A DNA stretch of 64,000 nt from Pseudomonas piscis (GCF_009380155.1 NZ_WHUV01000003.1:930001-994000), one strand, 5' to 3'; positions 37,001 through 45,699 are shown, counted from the first letter of the stretch. Notes: a model not told the origin generated them from the sequence alone. Program-made: numbers and translations.

Positions 37001-39037
37001 GGCATCGAAGCCGCGCTGTTGCGAGCTGCTGCTGGTGTGCTGGGTGTCCTCGGCCGCTGTCACCTTGACCGAGCCCTTGGCGCTGGCGTCCAGCTGGCCC
37101 TTGGCGTTGACCTGGGAACCACTGACGACCAGGTCCTTGGCGCTTTGCAGCTTGAGGTTGCTGTCCGAGCGCACTTGGCTGCCGACGGTGGTGCTGGCCT
37201 TGTCCTGCTGGCGGCTCTCGTCCTTGGCTACGCCGAAGAACTTGCTGTCCTTGCTATGGCTGTTGGCGTGGGAGGTGTCCTGCACGCCGTCGATGGTCAG
37301 CGAACCGTTGTCGCTGATGACGCTGGCCTGGGTACCGCCCCGGGCCTGGCTACCGCTGATGCGCACGTTGTCGGCTTGCACGATCAGCTTGCCGTCGGCA
37401 GTGACCTTGCTGCCCTGGTTCTGGGTCTTGCCCTGGTCGCCGTCGGCGTTCTTGCCGAAGAAGCCACCGCCCACCAGGTCGCCGGAGTAGCGTTGTTCGC
37501 TACTGCTGCTGTGGCGGCTGGCGCTGTTGATATCCACGTCCTTGGCGGCCAGGCGGATGTCACCCTGGCTGTGCAGCTCGGCACCCTCCAGGCGCAGCTT
37601 CTGCTTGCTCTCGAGTTGCAACTGGTTGCCGCTCTTGAGCTGGCTGGTGATGCTGCGTTGCTCGCTGCTGGCGGTATCCCAGGTTTCCTTCCACAGGTGC
37701 TTGCGGTGCTGGCCCTGGTCGCGCTGGGTATTGGTCTCGGTGGCAGCCGTGAGCAGCAGGTCGCCATCGCTGTTGGCGGACAGGCGATTGCCGGCCTCGA
37801 TGCTGCTGGCCTGGATGCGGGTATTGGCGCCGGACTTCAACTCGGCATCCTGTTGCGCCACCACCTTGTTGCCGTGCTGGCGGCTGTCGCTGCCGGTCTC
37901 GGTGCGGTCGTAGGTTTCCCAGGTGATGCCGATGGTGCTGTTGTCCCATTGCTGGCGCTTTTCCTGGAGCTTGCGGCTTTCGATGCTGCTCAGGGTCAGG
38001 TTGCGTCCGGCGTCGAGCTTGACGTTGCGCCCGCTGACATCGGTGGCGGCCAGGTCCAGGTCGCGGCGGCCATGCAGGTCGATGTCGCCCTGGCTGCGCA
38101 GGTCGGCACGGGTGGCGTCCAGGCTGTTGGCCACGGCCTGGCCACGGATGTCCAGGTCGCCGGCGGAGCTCAGCTTGATGCCATCGTGACCGTCGATCTG
38201 TACCGCGCCAACGCGTACCCCGGCGCCTTCGGCGGTGCTGACGATATTGATCCGCCCGGCGCGCATGGCCCCGAACAGGCTGGCGTCGATGCGTTGTTCC
38301 TGGGTATGGCCGGCGGGATCGACCCGGGTTACTTGCCCCTTGGCATCGAGCTGGTTGCGGCCCACGGTCAGGTTCAACTGTTTCTGGGCCGCAAGTTCGC
38401 CCTGGCTGTCGATGCGTGGAGCGATCAGATCGATCGAGCCGTTTTCATTACGCAGGCCGCCACTGTGGATATCCAGCTGGCCGCGGGCGTCCTGGGTAGT
38501 GAAACCTTGCAGCTTGCCGCCCTCGAGTTCCGGGCGCCCCACTACCAGGCTGGCGTTGGGGGTGTTGAGGAAGCTGCCACCGTTGACCGAGATGCCGTTG
38601 GGGTTGGCCAGCACGAAATCGGCGGCGGTGCCGGCGATTTCCTGGATACCGTTGAGTTGCGAGGCATTGCGGCTGATCACTTCGTTGAGGATCACGCTGG
38701 CCGCCTGGCCCTGGAACTGCGGGTTGGCCGCCACCTGGCCAGCCAGTTGCGAAGCTGCCTGGTGCAACACATCGCTGTTGTTGTTGAGCACAACGCCTTG
38801 CTGGCCGACGTTGTAGTCCAGGAACTGGTTATGGGACAGGCCGCCGGAGTTGGGGGCGACGATGTTGACGATGGGCACGCCACCCTGGTCTTGCAGGATC
38901 GGCACGCCACCCGGGCCCTCGACCACGGTGATGCCGCTGGCCAGGGCCAGGGGCAGGTGGGAGACCAGCAGCAGGCTGGCAATGGTCCAGCGCAAGGTGC
39001 CCTGGGGGGAAAGGTGGAACCTAGTGTTGTCAGGCAT
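34079..39037 (-). CDS. ExlA-like two-partner secretion exoprotein (TpsA; filamentous haemagglutinin repeats)
   Basis: This 1652-residue exoprotein starts with a signal peptide (RWTIASLLLVSHLPLALASG), then a TPS domain with FLDYNVGQQGVVLNN, ANPNGISVNGG and ASVILNEV, and then a long beta-helix of haemagglutinin-type repeats rich in Gly, Ser, Asp and Lys. An RGD triplet is at residues 1070-1072. There is no VENN motif, toxin-like C-terminal tail or immunity gene, so it does not look like a CdiA. Its length almost equals that of the pore-forming exolysin ExlA (about 1650) and it follows a tpsB gene as exlA does. A cytolysin role is inference; a plain adhesin is the alternative. Confidence 0.85.
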   Translation of the reverse strand: MPDNTRFHLSPQGTLRWTIASLLLVSHLPLALASGITVVEGPGGVPILQDQGGVPIVNIVAPNSGGLSHNQFLDYNVGQQGVVLNNNSDVLHQAASQLAGQVAANPQFQGQAASVILNEVISRNASQLNGIQEIAGTAADFVLANPNGISVNGGSFLNTPNASLVVGRPELEGGKLQGFTTQDARGQLDIHSGGLRNENGSIDLIAPRIDSQGELAAQKQLNLTVGRNQLDAKGQVTRVDPAGHTQEQRIDASLFGAMRAGRINIVSTAEGAGVRVGAVQIDGHDGIKLSSAGDLDIRGQAVANSLDATRADLRSQGDIDLHGRRDLDLAATDVSGRNVKLDAGRNLTLSSIESRKLQEKRQQWDNSTIGITWETYDRTETGSDSRQHGNKVVAQQDAELKSGANTRIQASSIEAGNRLSANSDGDLLLTAATETNTQRDQGQHRKHLWKETWDTASSEQRSITSQLKSGNQLQLESKQKLRLEGAELHSQGDIRLAAKDVDINSASRHSSSSEQRYSGDLVGGGFFGKNADGDQGKTQNQGSKVTADGKLIVQADNVRISGSQARGGTQASVISDNGSLTIDGVQDTSHANSHSKDSKFFGVAKDESRQQDKASTTVGSQVRSDSNLKLQSAKDLVVSGSQVNAKGQLDASAKGSVKVTAAEDTQHTSSSSQQRGFDAYAKQTAPGSGQYRAGVRYQDQQRNDSSDSTRQQASSLGGASLAVSAGEDVSIQGSKVAATAGDASLSGKNVELLAAHDKQDKHSDSTTTGGGFYYTGGLDRAGNGVEVAHNSSQDSSSKSTAQTSNIAASGNLTISAGNRLSTEGAQVKAGDKLQVSAGQIDNRAARNSESSHHQENNWAVDVGANVEYKGVARPIEKAVQGVAQRKFHQPGVLDALEQPNIGLDVDVSHQNRQLDTSASTAVASQLSGGQVQVKADGQLQDQGTQYRATDGALKIDAGSLVASAAKDTHSSSEQAVDAKVGVRVYTNTGEDLNIRGSGAGGSSTVTSNTEKAQVGSYAGSQGVEIKVAGDGRFEGSQFNGGQGDVKIKAGGELALNQANDKQDSSNSSLRGDASLSLGTLPGSSGTNLNVGAGVQLDHKRLDQQDSQAQVASIQGQGKVQLESGGNLTLQGTKIGNAARPTGDVSLNAGGKLDLQAATDTHASQGSNLGGGFTAGGGKSSSEQSSGKNANLSANFNIGRVSEQDQDQRGGQVYSQGQVTLASGASGDAAIHLQGTRIDAGKVVLDAAQGGIYQESAQATQVHNNWGLTVGAGANLSQTTPTDAEQGPAKNAHGINARAKIDVDRRQNSTQHDSLIKADQVVLASAGNVHLAGAHIDAQRVDGAIGADLTIESRQDQVRSTQVNIDAKLDAEKNQPGLVSKLAKPAGPLKDDLQAKAEKSFGKHREKLENAVDKGVDKLGSAKDSLVSQADNAKERLGEKLSRSASYDVNPEPRGAIGNSVDKAKGYLADKADALGNRFSSLKDRFWPKTSDSYSVNEKTSTGASVANTTENVLFGDKSGNTSYTPTLNLNLSHQGKDSVQQASGISGRQGVNLSVSGETKLTGARIGASDGRVDLSGSRVTSTALAGSDYRVDVGVNLSKSPVNLALGSGNELTRKQDDATQKDQVFNLGPLRVGGHSDSQLLQAGIDQKAP

Positions 39038-39135
39038 GAGAACCTCGTTCTAAGTGGTTGAGCCCGGCGCTTTCTTCGGTGCAACGGCGCGTGGTGCCCA
39101 GGTTCATCGATTGGTTCAGGCTAATCGGCGGTTGG

Positions 39136-40854
39136 TCAGATCTGCAGGCTGATGCGGGCCAGCCAAACCTCCGGCTCCGTGCGCAGCCCCTGCGGGGTGC
39201 TGAGGTTGCGCTGGTAGTCGAGGTCGAGCTGGAGTTTTTTCCAGGCCAGGTTCAGGCCCACGCTGGCACCGGCCAGGTGCCGGCTCTGGGCGCCGTGGTC
39301 GGCCTTGATCCAGCCGTTGTCCAGGCCCAGGCGTGGGGTGAGTTTCACCGGCAGATCGTTGTCCAGGGGCAGGCGCAGGGTGTTGCGCCATACCGCGCCG
39401 ATGGCGCCGGAAACACTGTTGAGGCGATAACCACGCACCGCCGAGTCGTCGGTGCCCAAGAGCTGCTCGATGGCTGGCAGCGGGTCCGGGCTGTACTGCG
39501 CCGCCAACTGGCTCTGCCACTGCCAGCGCTGGCCGCCCAGCTGGCCGTTGCGCCACTGGCTGAGGCCGGCGCGGTACTTGCGGAACTGCGCTTTGGGCAG
39601 GTTGCGTTGCACTTGCTGTGAGTCGTCGTCGGCGCCGAACCAGGTCAGGCCCTGGGCGTAGCTGGCATCCAGGTTCCATACCGCGCTGTTGAGCCAGAAC
39701 AGGTTGAGGCCGGCCTCGGCCACGGTCAGGGTCGGGCTCTGGATCTTCAGGTGGGCCTTTTGCAGATAGCTGTCCACATCCTTGTAGGCCAGTTGCAGGT
39801 TGGCGCTGAGCTGGTGGCTCTGGCCGCGCCACAGCACCCGGTCGGCGCGGGCGCTGACCATGTCGGTACGGCCACTGTTGTACAAGGTGGTGCGGGCCAG
39901 CTTGAGCGGCGCGCGGTATTCGGCATGGCTGGCGAACAGGCTGTAGGTCCAGTAGCCGTAGGGCACCGAGTAGAACAGGCTGGAACTGCGGCTGTAGCGC
40001 GGTCCGTGGTTGAGCGTGTCGCTGTAGTTCAGGCTCAGGGCATCGTTGAGCTGCAACGGGCTGTCGAGGTTGAAGTTGATCGACTGCCGGTCGCGGCCGG
40101 TGCTGGCACTGCCCAGGTTGTCCACGCCCAGGCCCAGGCCCCAGCGTGCGGCACTGGTGCGCGAGCGCAGGATGATCCGCGAGGCGCCGGGCTGGCTGCC
40201 GGGGGCGATGTCGGCGGTCAAGTCCAGTGAACGCAGGCGGTTGAGCTGGTCCAGGCCCTGTTCCAGGTCGCGCAGGTTCAGGGGCTTGCCGAGCACTCCC
40301 GGGAACGCTCCGCGCAACGACACCGGCAGGCTCTGGTCGGCCAGCTCGATGGCCTCGACGTAGCCTTCCTCCACCAGGATGTCGAGGCTGTGCCCGGCGG
40401 CCGGGGCACTGGCCAGGTACGGACGGCTGGCGATGTAGCCGGCGTCGACGTACAGCCGGGTGAGGGCGGCCAGCAGCTGGTTGATCTGGTTGACCCCCAT
40501 GCAGGGCGCCACGTACGGCTTGATGTAGTCGTTGAGCCGGGTCTTGCTGAACAGGCTGACGCCGCCGATGCGGGTGCCGCTCAAGGGCCAGCAGCGGCTA
40601 TCGCTGGCCGGCTGCTGGGGTACTTCCGGCGTCACCGGGCTGGCACTGAAGCTGCCGCGCTGCATCTGCCGCTGGCGCTGCTCCAGTTGCAGTTGCTGCA
40701 GGTCACGTTGTTGCTGTTGTTGCAGGCGCAGGGCTTCCTGGCCCGGCTCGTCGGCCAGGGCCGGGCCCAGCTGCGCCATGCCGAACAGCAGTCCCAGGCA
40801 CCACACGCCGGTGCGGGGGAGGAGGGAGCGGACAGTGTGTGATGAATGGGGCAC
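39136..40854 (-). CDS. TpsB outer-membrane transporter (ExlB/ShlB/FhaC family)
   Basis: This 572-residue protein has a signal peptide (to about residue 35), a Gln-rich helix (LQQQQQRDLQQLQLEQRQRQ), two POTRA domains (about 75-230) and a 16-strand beta-barrel. The loop-6 motif AVRGYRLNS, essential in FhaC-type transporters, is present. It would secrete the exoprotein encoded 98 bp downstream. The gene order tpsB-tpsA matches exlBA. A long AT-rich region lies upstream. Confidence 0.93.
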   Translation of the reverse strand: MPHSSHTVRSLLPRTGVWCLGLLFGMAQLGPALADEPGQEALRLQQQQQRDLQQLQLEQRQRQMQRGSFSASPVTPEVPQQPASDSRCWPLSGTRIGGVSLFSKTRLNDYIKPYVAPCMGVNQINQLLAALTRLYVDAGYIASRPYLASAPAAGHSLDILVEEGYVEAIELADQSLPVSLRGAFPGVLGKPLNLRDLEQGLDQLNRLRSLDLTADIAPGSQPGASRIILRSRTSAARWGLGLGVDNLGSASTGRDRQSINFNLDSPLQLNDALSLNYSDTLNHGPRYSRSSSLFYSVPYGYWTYSLFASHAEYRAPLKLARTTLYNSGRTDMVSARADRVLWRGQSHQLSANLQLAYKDVDSYLQKAHLKIQSPTLTVAEAGLNLFWLNSAVWNLDASYAQGLTWFGADDDSQQVQRNLPKAQFRKYRAGLSQWRNGQLGGQRWQWQSQLAAQYSPDPLPAIEQLLGTDDSAVRGYRLNSVSGAIGAVWRNTLRLPLDNDLPVKLTPRLGLDNGWIKADHGAQSRHLAGASVGLNLAWKKLQLDLDYQRNLSTPQGLRTEPEVWLARISLQI

Positions 40855-41558
40855 TTGGCATCCTTACTGTAAAAAGACCAAGTGACGAACAACAGAGAAG
40901 CCGGTCAGCGGGCTCAACTAGTGACGTCGCTTTTAGTTCTGCCCTATGAACATGTTGCGCCGTCGATATCTATATCGGGGGCAAATGTCCAAGTGCTCGA
41001 GAGTGACAGTTCCTGAGTGAGTACCGGATGAATCAGTGCAGTTTCAGGTATGACAAAAGGGTTGAGTGAGTTGACCTGGAAACGTTACAGCGCAGAGCAG
41101 AATTATTTTTATTCGGGGGCGTTCAGCGGGGAAATTTCCTGTTGAAATCGAGACTATCCGAAACCAAAAATCCTATTTGTATCTAAATTGTAAGTGCATA
41201 GAAGGCTAACTAAATTTGCGTCATGTCCTTGATGGGCAAGGCTTGTAGCTTGGATGGCAAAATGCCAAAGATCGGATGTTTGGTTGAGTTGGTGAACAAA
41301 TGTTTAATTCTGTGAGGGTGGCCGGATATCCACTCGCAGACTAATGAGTGCTTCTAGCTAGTTGGGGATTTGACCTGAGTAGTTGCTCTAGTTTTTGTCT
41401 GGGTTGGTTAAATTAGTTTCACTAAGGGTTTTCCCTAGATATCTAATTTTGCTGCTATTGCCCGGTTCATGGGCGTGCTTGGCAAGTATCCGGCTGGTGC
41501 TGGTGGATAGTGGGCTAGGGGAATCCCCTAGTTGCTGGCGGGGTGGTCGCGAGGCTAT
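40855..41558. promoter_or_regulatory. AT-rich non-coding region upstream of the TpsB/TpsA pair
   Basis: About 700 bp without a plausible gene, visibly richer in A/T and in CTAG tetranucleotides than the flanks. It contains short perfect dyads such as CTAGGGG-AAT-CCCCTAG (41515-41531). It must include the promoter of the secretion pair. Such a composition suits xenogeneic silencing by MvaT/MvaU, but that is inference. I found no clear Vfr/CRP site by eye. Confidence 0.5.
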
Positions 41559-41586
41559 CGCGGCCTGTCTCGAAGACCAGGCCGCG
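41559..41586 (-). terminator. hairpin after dgt
   Basis: CGCGGCCTG - TCTCGAAGAC - CAGGCCGCG, a 9-bp perfect stem 13 bp beyond the dgt stop. No T run follows, so it may act with Rho or only stabilise the 3' end. Confidence 0.55.
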
Positions 41587-41598
41587 GCAGCGCAGGGG

Positions 41599-42930
41599 TC
41601 ATTGCGGGCTGGAGCGTCCGGTCATTTCCCGGGCCATTTCGCTGGCATAGCTGTCGGTCATGCCGGCGATGAAGTCGATGACCCGCAGGAAAGCCTTGTG
41701 CAATGGCCAGCCTGGGTCCGGGGCGTTGTTGCCCAGCAGGTCGAGAATGCGCCGGTTCTTGAACGACGGGGTCTTGCCGCCATGTTGTTCCAGCGCGGCG
41801 CCGCAGAAGGAATTGAGCAGGATCTCCAGGGTGGTGTAGGCGCCGATCTCGTGCAGGGTCTTGCGCTTGTCCTGGAAGATCTTCTTGCGGGCCATGTCCT
41901 TGGCGTTGAGCACGCAGCGCTTGGCGGGGCCATGCATGTGCTCCACCAGATCGCCGTGCAGGGTGCCGGCCAGCAGGGCGTCCTGCTGCTCGACGAAGGC
42001 CCGTGCGGCGGCGTTGGTCAGGTGTTCGATGGCCTTGCCCCGCAGGATCGCCAGGCGCCGTCGGCGCGAGTCACCCGGGCCCAGCTGGCGGTAGGTTTCC
42101 GGCAGGTCGTCGCCCACCAGGCCCAGGAGCAGGGACTCCACCTCGGCATACTCCAGCAGGTCCATTTCCAGGCCGTCCTCGAGGTCGATCAGCGCGTAGC
42201 AGATGTCGTCCGCGGCCTCCATCAGGTACACTAGGGGGTGTCGGGCCCAGCGCTGCTCTTCCAGTTGCGGCAGGCCCAGCTTGTGGGCGATCTGCTCCAG
42301 CAATGGCAGTTCGCTCTGGTAGCAGCCGAACTTGTGCTTCTTGTAGCCCAGGGAGTCGGCATGGCGCGCGGTCCAGGGGTACTTCAGGTAAGTGCCGAGG
42401 GTGGCGTAGGTCAATCGGGTGCCACCGTCGAACTGGTGGTATTCCAGCTGTGTCAGGACCCGGAAACCCTGGGCATTGCCCTCGAAATTGAGGAAGTCCT
42501 GGCGTTCGGCCTCGCTCATCGCATCCAGCCAGCCACGTCCGGCCGCTTGCTGGAACCAATGGCGGATGGCGTCCTCGCCGGAGTGACCGAAGGGTGGGTT
42601 GCCGATGTCGTGGGCCAGGCAGGCCGATTGCACCACCATGCCCAGGTCGCTGGGTTCGCACCATTCAGGCAGGGCGCCGCGCAGGGTCTCGCCCACCCGC
42701 ATGCCCAGGGAGCGGCCCACGCAGCTGACTTCCAGGGAATGGGTCAGGCGGGTGTGGATATGGTCGTTGCTGGATACCGGGTGTACCTGGGTCTTGCGGC
42801 CCAGGCGGCGGAAGGCGCCGGAGAAGATGATGCGGTCGTGGTCTTTGTGGAAAGGGCTACGGCCCAGTTCTTCCGGGCTGTGTACTGGCTTTCCGAGGCG
42901 TTCGCGGTTGAGCAGGGTCTGCCAATCCAA
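41599..42930 (-). CDS. dgt: dGTPase-like deoxynucleotide triphosphohydrolase
   Basis: This HD-domain enzyme hydrolyses dNTPs to nucleosides and triphosphate. The metal motif is in CLAHDIGNPPFGHSGEDAI, with the N-terminal RIIFSGAFRRLGRKTQV and HTRLTHSLEVS segments conserved. I choose the TTG start at 42930 (MDWQTLLNRERLGKP as read) because GGAGAG lies just upstream. This gives 443 residues, the length recalled for the second, Dgt-like P. aeruginosa protein. A longer frame to an ATG at 43026 exists but adds an unconserved Arg/Pro-rich tail. Confidence 0.9.
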   Translation of the reverse strand: MDWQTLLNRERLGKPVHSPEELGRSPFHKDHDRIIFSGAFRRLGRKTQVHPVSSNDHIHTRLTHSLEVSCVGRSLGMRVGETLRGALPEWCEPSDLGMVVQSACLAHDIGNPPFGHSGEDAIRHWFQQAAGRGWLDAMSEAERQDFLNFEGNAQGFRVLTQLEYHQFDGGTRLTYATLGTYLKYPWTARHADSLGYKKHKFGCYQSELPLLEQIAHKLGLPQLEEQRWARHPLVYLMEAADDICYALIDLEDGLEMDLLEYAEVESLLLGLVGDDLPETYRQLGPGDSRRRRLAILRGKAIEHLTNAAARAFVEQQDALLAGTLHGDLVEHMHGPAKRCVLNAKDMARKKIFQDKRKTLHEIGAYTTLEILLNSFCGAALEQHGGKTPSFKNRRILDLLGNNAPDPGWPLHKAFLRVIDFIAGMTDSYASEMAREMTGRSSPQ

Positions 42931-43114
42931 GGCGGGGTCTCTCCGAAGAAAACGTGAAGCGCCCAGCTTCCGGGTTCCCGGCCATGGCTGCAAGGGGCGC
43001 GACGGTAAATGTCCTCGGGGATTCATCGGCGATCTGGCGACGGCCGAAAGCGGCCCCTGGAGTCCGGGAGCCGCTGCGGATGGCCGGGCAAGGAGCAGGG
43101 ACTACGCAGGTGCT

Positions 43115-43456
43115 TCAGGATTTGCGCGAGGAGCCCTGCAGCACCAGCTTGATCAACGGCAGCAGGCTGGAGCCCAGGCGTACCAGGCGGGTCAGGCTGC
43201 TGGTACCGCCATTGCGAGCACCCTTGCCGGTAAGAAAGCCCAGCAGGGTCACCACCGCCACGCCCCACAGTGGCGCGTGCTTGATCCCAAGGCCTTGCTG
43301 CCAGTTCTGCCCCATGCTGCGCATGCGCTGCAGGGGTTGCAGCAGTTGCCGGGTTTCCTGGCGGATCTCCTGGCGGTGCATTTCCATGCGCAAGCGGATC
43401 AGGGCCTTGCGCATGTCCCGGCGCGAGGCGTTCTGCGGAATGTCAGGCAACTTCAT
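43115..43456 (-). CDS. small membrane-associated protein of the yqjD-yqjE cluster
   Basis: I do not recognise this 113-residue protein by family. It has a basic, helical N-terminal half (RRDMRKALIRLRMEMHRQE) and one hydrophobic segment (about 65-78, LWGVAVVTLLGFLTG). Its position after the holin-like and DUF883 genes corresponds to YqjK in E. coli, but similarity is too weak to name it. It overlaps the upstream gene by 4 bp. Confidence 0.7.
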   Translation of the reverse strand: MKLPDIPQNASRRDMRKALIRLRMEMHRQEIRQETRQLLQPLQRMRSMGQNWQQGLGIKHAPLWGVAVVTLLGFLTGKGARNGGTSSLTRLVRLGSSLLPLIKLVLQGSSRKS

Positions 43457-43842
43457 GGCAGCAGGCGCTCCCGGTCATTGGCCAGCTCTTCGAGGGTGGC
43501 ATGGAAGGGCGAGGACTCATCGAACACCGCCGATTTCAGGCGCAGGCCGCAGAACAGCGCGGCCAGGGCGTAGAACACGCACAGGCCGACGATGCCGGCC
43601 AGGCGATAGGTGTCCCAGAGCAGGATCAGCACCAGTGCCGACAGCCCCACCAGCAACAGCAGGGCGAATACCAGGGCCAGCCCGGCGAACAGCAGCAGGC
43701 TCACGGTGCGGGCCTTCTGCTCCTGCAGTTCTATGCCAAATAGCTCTACGTGGCTGTGCAACAAGCCCAGGACTGCCGCCCCCAGGCGCCGTGAGGAAGC
43801 GCTCGGGCCGCTGCCCGATGCGCTGGATTCGTCGAGCGCCAT
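43453..43842 (-). CDS. YqjE-like (phage-holin superfamily III) membrane protein
   Basis: This 129-residue protein has an N-terminal amphipathic region (SASSRRLGAAVLGLLHSHVELFGIELQEQK, seen in part) and two adjacent membrane segments (about 55-80 and 85-105) separated by a short turn, the layout of YqjE/PF07332. It starts at 43842, one base after the stop of the DUF883 gene. A longer frame to 43869 would overlap that gene. Its role is unknown; it travels with YqjD-type proteins. Confidence 0.82.
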   Translation of the reverse strand: MALDESSASGSGPSASSRRLGAAVLGLLHSHVELFGIELQEQKARTVSLLLFAGLALVFALLLLVGLSALVLILLWDTYRLAGIVGLCVFYALAALFCGLRLKSAVFDESSPFHATLEELANDRERLLP

Positions 43843-43843
43843 A

Positions 43844-44158
43844 TCAGCGCCGCGTCGCCAGGAGGCCAATGAGGAAGCCCACCCCGGCGGCGATTCCCAC
43901 CGATTGCCAAGGGTTGGCCTGGACGTAGTCTTCCGCGGCGGTGACGGCCGCCTGGCCCCGCTGGCGCAGGGATTCCTCGGTCAGTTGCAGGGTTTCCCGG
44001 GCCTTGAGCAGGCTCTCGTGGATCTGCTCGCGCAACTCATCGGCCTGGTCGCCGGCCAGGGTCGCGGTGTGCTCCAGCAGACGCTCGGTGTCGCTGACCA
44101 GTGCCTGAAAATCCGCCATCAATACTTCTTGAGCTGTCTTTGCCGTTTTGCTGGCCAT
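43844..44158 (-). CDS. DUF883 (YqjD/ElaB-like) ribosome-anchoring protein
   Basis: This 104-residue protein has a long helical region (about 5-75) and a C-terminal membrane anchor (SVGIAAGVGFLIGLLATRR) preceded by the conserved DYVQANPWQ. E. coli homologues bind ribosomes at the membrane in stationary phase. It is the first gene of a three-gene unit with the YqjE-like and small proteins downstream. It is divergent from the ammonium transporter by 332 bp. Confidence 0.88.
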   Translation of the reverse strand: MASKTAKTAQEVLMADFQALVSDTERLLEHTATLAGDQADELREQIHESLLKARETLQLTEESLRQRGQAAVTAAEDYVQANPWQSVGIAAGVGFLIGLLATRR

Positions 44159-44228
44159 GCTGCTGCCTCCTTGGGTGGCTTGTGTGAGCTATGAGTGTGA
44201 GCCCCGGATGAAGGTTCACTGAAATTGC

Positions 44229-44245
44229 CTGGTACAGCTTTTGCT
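44229..44245 (+). promoter_or_regulatory. sigma-54-type promoter upstream of the ammonium transporter
   Basis: The sequence CTGGTACAGCTTTTGCT matches the -24/-12 consensus at nearly every conserved position, with GG and GC separated by exactly 10 bp. It points toward amt, 245 bp downstream. A nitrogen-controlled NtrC/RpoN promoter is expected for ammonium transporters. No clear NtrC binding pair is visible upstream by eye, and the long leader is unexplained. Confidence 0.6.
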
Positions 44246-44490
44246 TTGTCCTGGTGCGCAGGCCCCGGGGCCTGCGCCGAAAATGCGCGGGGCTGGCGTG
44301 CAAGCCGCGTCAGCCCTGGACGAATCAACCACAACTCCCGGTCATTGTCTTGCCTGCGGTTTCGCGTGCGGCGTGCGGCGCGCCAAAACGGTTCATCGGA
44401 GGCGCTTGCCGGCGCCCCCGGGAGCCAATTTGGTGCAGGGTGCGTCGACCGCAGGGCAAGCCGACCGCCATTAGCGGATCTGCCCACTCC

Positions 44491-45699
44491 ATGGAAAACC
44501 TGCAAAGCGCTGTGGACACCCTGGTCCACGGTTCCAACACGCTGTTCATCCTGATCGGGGCGGTCATGGTCCTGGCCATGCACGCCGGTTTCGCCTTCCT
44601 CGAAGTGGGGACGGTCAGGCAGAAGAACCAGGTCAACGCCTTGTCGAAGATCCTCAGCGACTTCGCTGTCTCGACCCTGGCCTATTTCTTTATAGGCTAC
44701 TGGATCTCCTACGGCGTGAGCTTCCTGCAACCGGCGGCGGCACTCAGTGCCGACCATGGCTACGGCCTGGTGAAGTTCTTCTTCCTCTTGACCTTCGCCG
44801 CGGCGATCCCGGCGATTATCTCCGGCGGCATCGCCGAGCGTGCGCGTTTTGTCCCGCAGTTGTGCGCCACGGTGTTGATCGTGGCGTTCGTCTACCCGTT
44901 CTTCGAAGGGGTGGTGTGGAACGGCAACCATGGCCTGCAAGCCTGGCTGCAACAACGCTTTGGCGCCGGTTTCCACGATTTTGCCGGTTCGGTGGTGGTG
45001 CATGCCATGGGGGGGTGGCTGGCCCTGGCGGCGGTGTTGTTGCTGGGGCCGCGCAATGGGCGCTATCGCGACGGCAAGCTGGTGGCCTTCGCACCATCGA
45101 GCATTCCCTTCCTGGCGCTGGGCTCGTGGATCCTCATCGTCGGCTGGTTCGGCTTCAACGTGATGAGCGCCCAGACCCTGCAGGGCCTGAGCGGACTGGT
45201 GGCGGTGAACTCGCTGATGGCCATGGTCGGCGGCACAGTGGCGGCGTTGATCGTCGGGCGCAACGACCCGGGCTTCCTGCACAACGGGCCGCTGGCGGGG
45301 CTGGTGGCGGTCTGTGCCGGTTCGGACCTGATGCATCCGGTGGGGGCGTTGTGCACCGGGGTCATAGCCGGGGCGCTGTTCGTCTGGTGTTTCATCGCCG
45401 CCCAGGGCAAATGGAAGATCGACGATGTGCTGGGAGTGTGGCCGCTGCATGGCTTGTGTGGGGTCTGGGGCGGAATCGCCTGCGGGATCTTCGGCCAGGC
45501 GGCGCTGGGCGGGTTGGGCGGCGTGAGCCTGGCCAGCCAGTTGCTCGGCACCGGGCTCGGGGTGCTGGTGGCGCTGCTGGGAGGCTTCGCCGTATATGGC
45601 GCGATCAAGGCCACCTGCGGCCTGCGCCTGAGCCAGGAACAGGAGTACTACGGTGCCGACCTGTCGTTGCACAAGATCGGTGCGGTCAACCAGGAGTGA
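44491..45699 (+). CDS. amt: Amt-family ammonium transporter
   Basis: This 402-residue membrane protein has about 11 hydrophobic segments and Amt signatures: MLAMHAGFAFLEVG-like start (VMVLAMHAGFAFLEVGTVR), DFAGSVVVHAMGG with the first pore histidine, and VLGVWPLHGLCGVWGG with the second. The twin-His pore conducts ammonium. No glnK gene is adjacent, unlike the classical glnK-amtB pair, so its PII control must come from elsewhere. ATG 44491 is chosen; the open frame to the left is leader. Confidence 0.94.
   Translation: MENLQSAVDTLVHGSNTLFILIGAVMVLAMHAGFAFLEVGTVRQKNQVNALSKILSDFAVSTLAYFFIGYWISYGVSFLQPAAALSADHGYGLVKFFFLLTFAAAIPAIISGGIAERARFVPQLCATVLIVAFVYPFFEGVVWNGNHGLQAWLQQRFGAGFHDFAGSVVVHAMGGWLALAAVLLLGPRNGRYRDGKLVAFAPSSIPFLALGSWILIVGWFGFNVMSAQTLQGLSGLVAVNSLMAMVGGTVAALIVGRNDPGFLHNGPLAGLVAVCAGSDLMHPVGALCTGVIAGALFVWCFIAAQGKWKIDDVLGVWPLHGLCGVWGGIACGIFGQAALGGLGGVSLASQLLGTGLGVLVALLGGFAVYGAIKATCGLRLSQEQEYYGADLSLHKIGAVNQE

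Noticed and set aside
34079..39037. Contact-dependent inhibition toxin (CdiA)
   Set aside because: No VENN or similar pretoxin motif, no variable toxin end, and no small immunity gene after it; the length fits exolysin-type TpsA proteins.
34040..39061. 1673-residue open frame on the plus strand opposite the TpsA gene
   Set aside because: It is a low-complexity, Ala/Leu/Val/Gly-rich antisense translation of repetitive GC-rich DNA, with no start site or family features. The minus frame has a signal peptide and TPS motifs.
42931..43026. N-terminal extension of Dgt to an ATG at 43026
   Set aside because: The extra Arg/Pro-rich residues do not match the family. A TTG start with GGAGAG upstream gives the usual 443-residue product.
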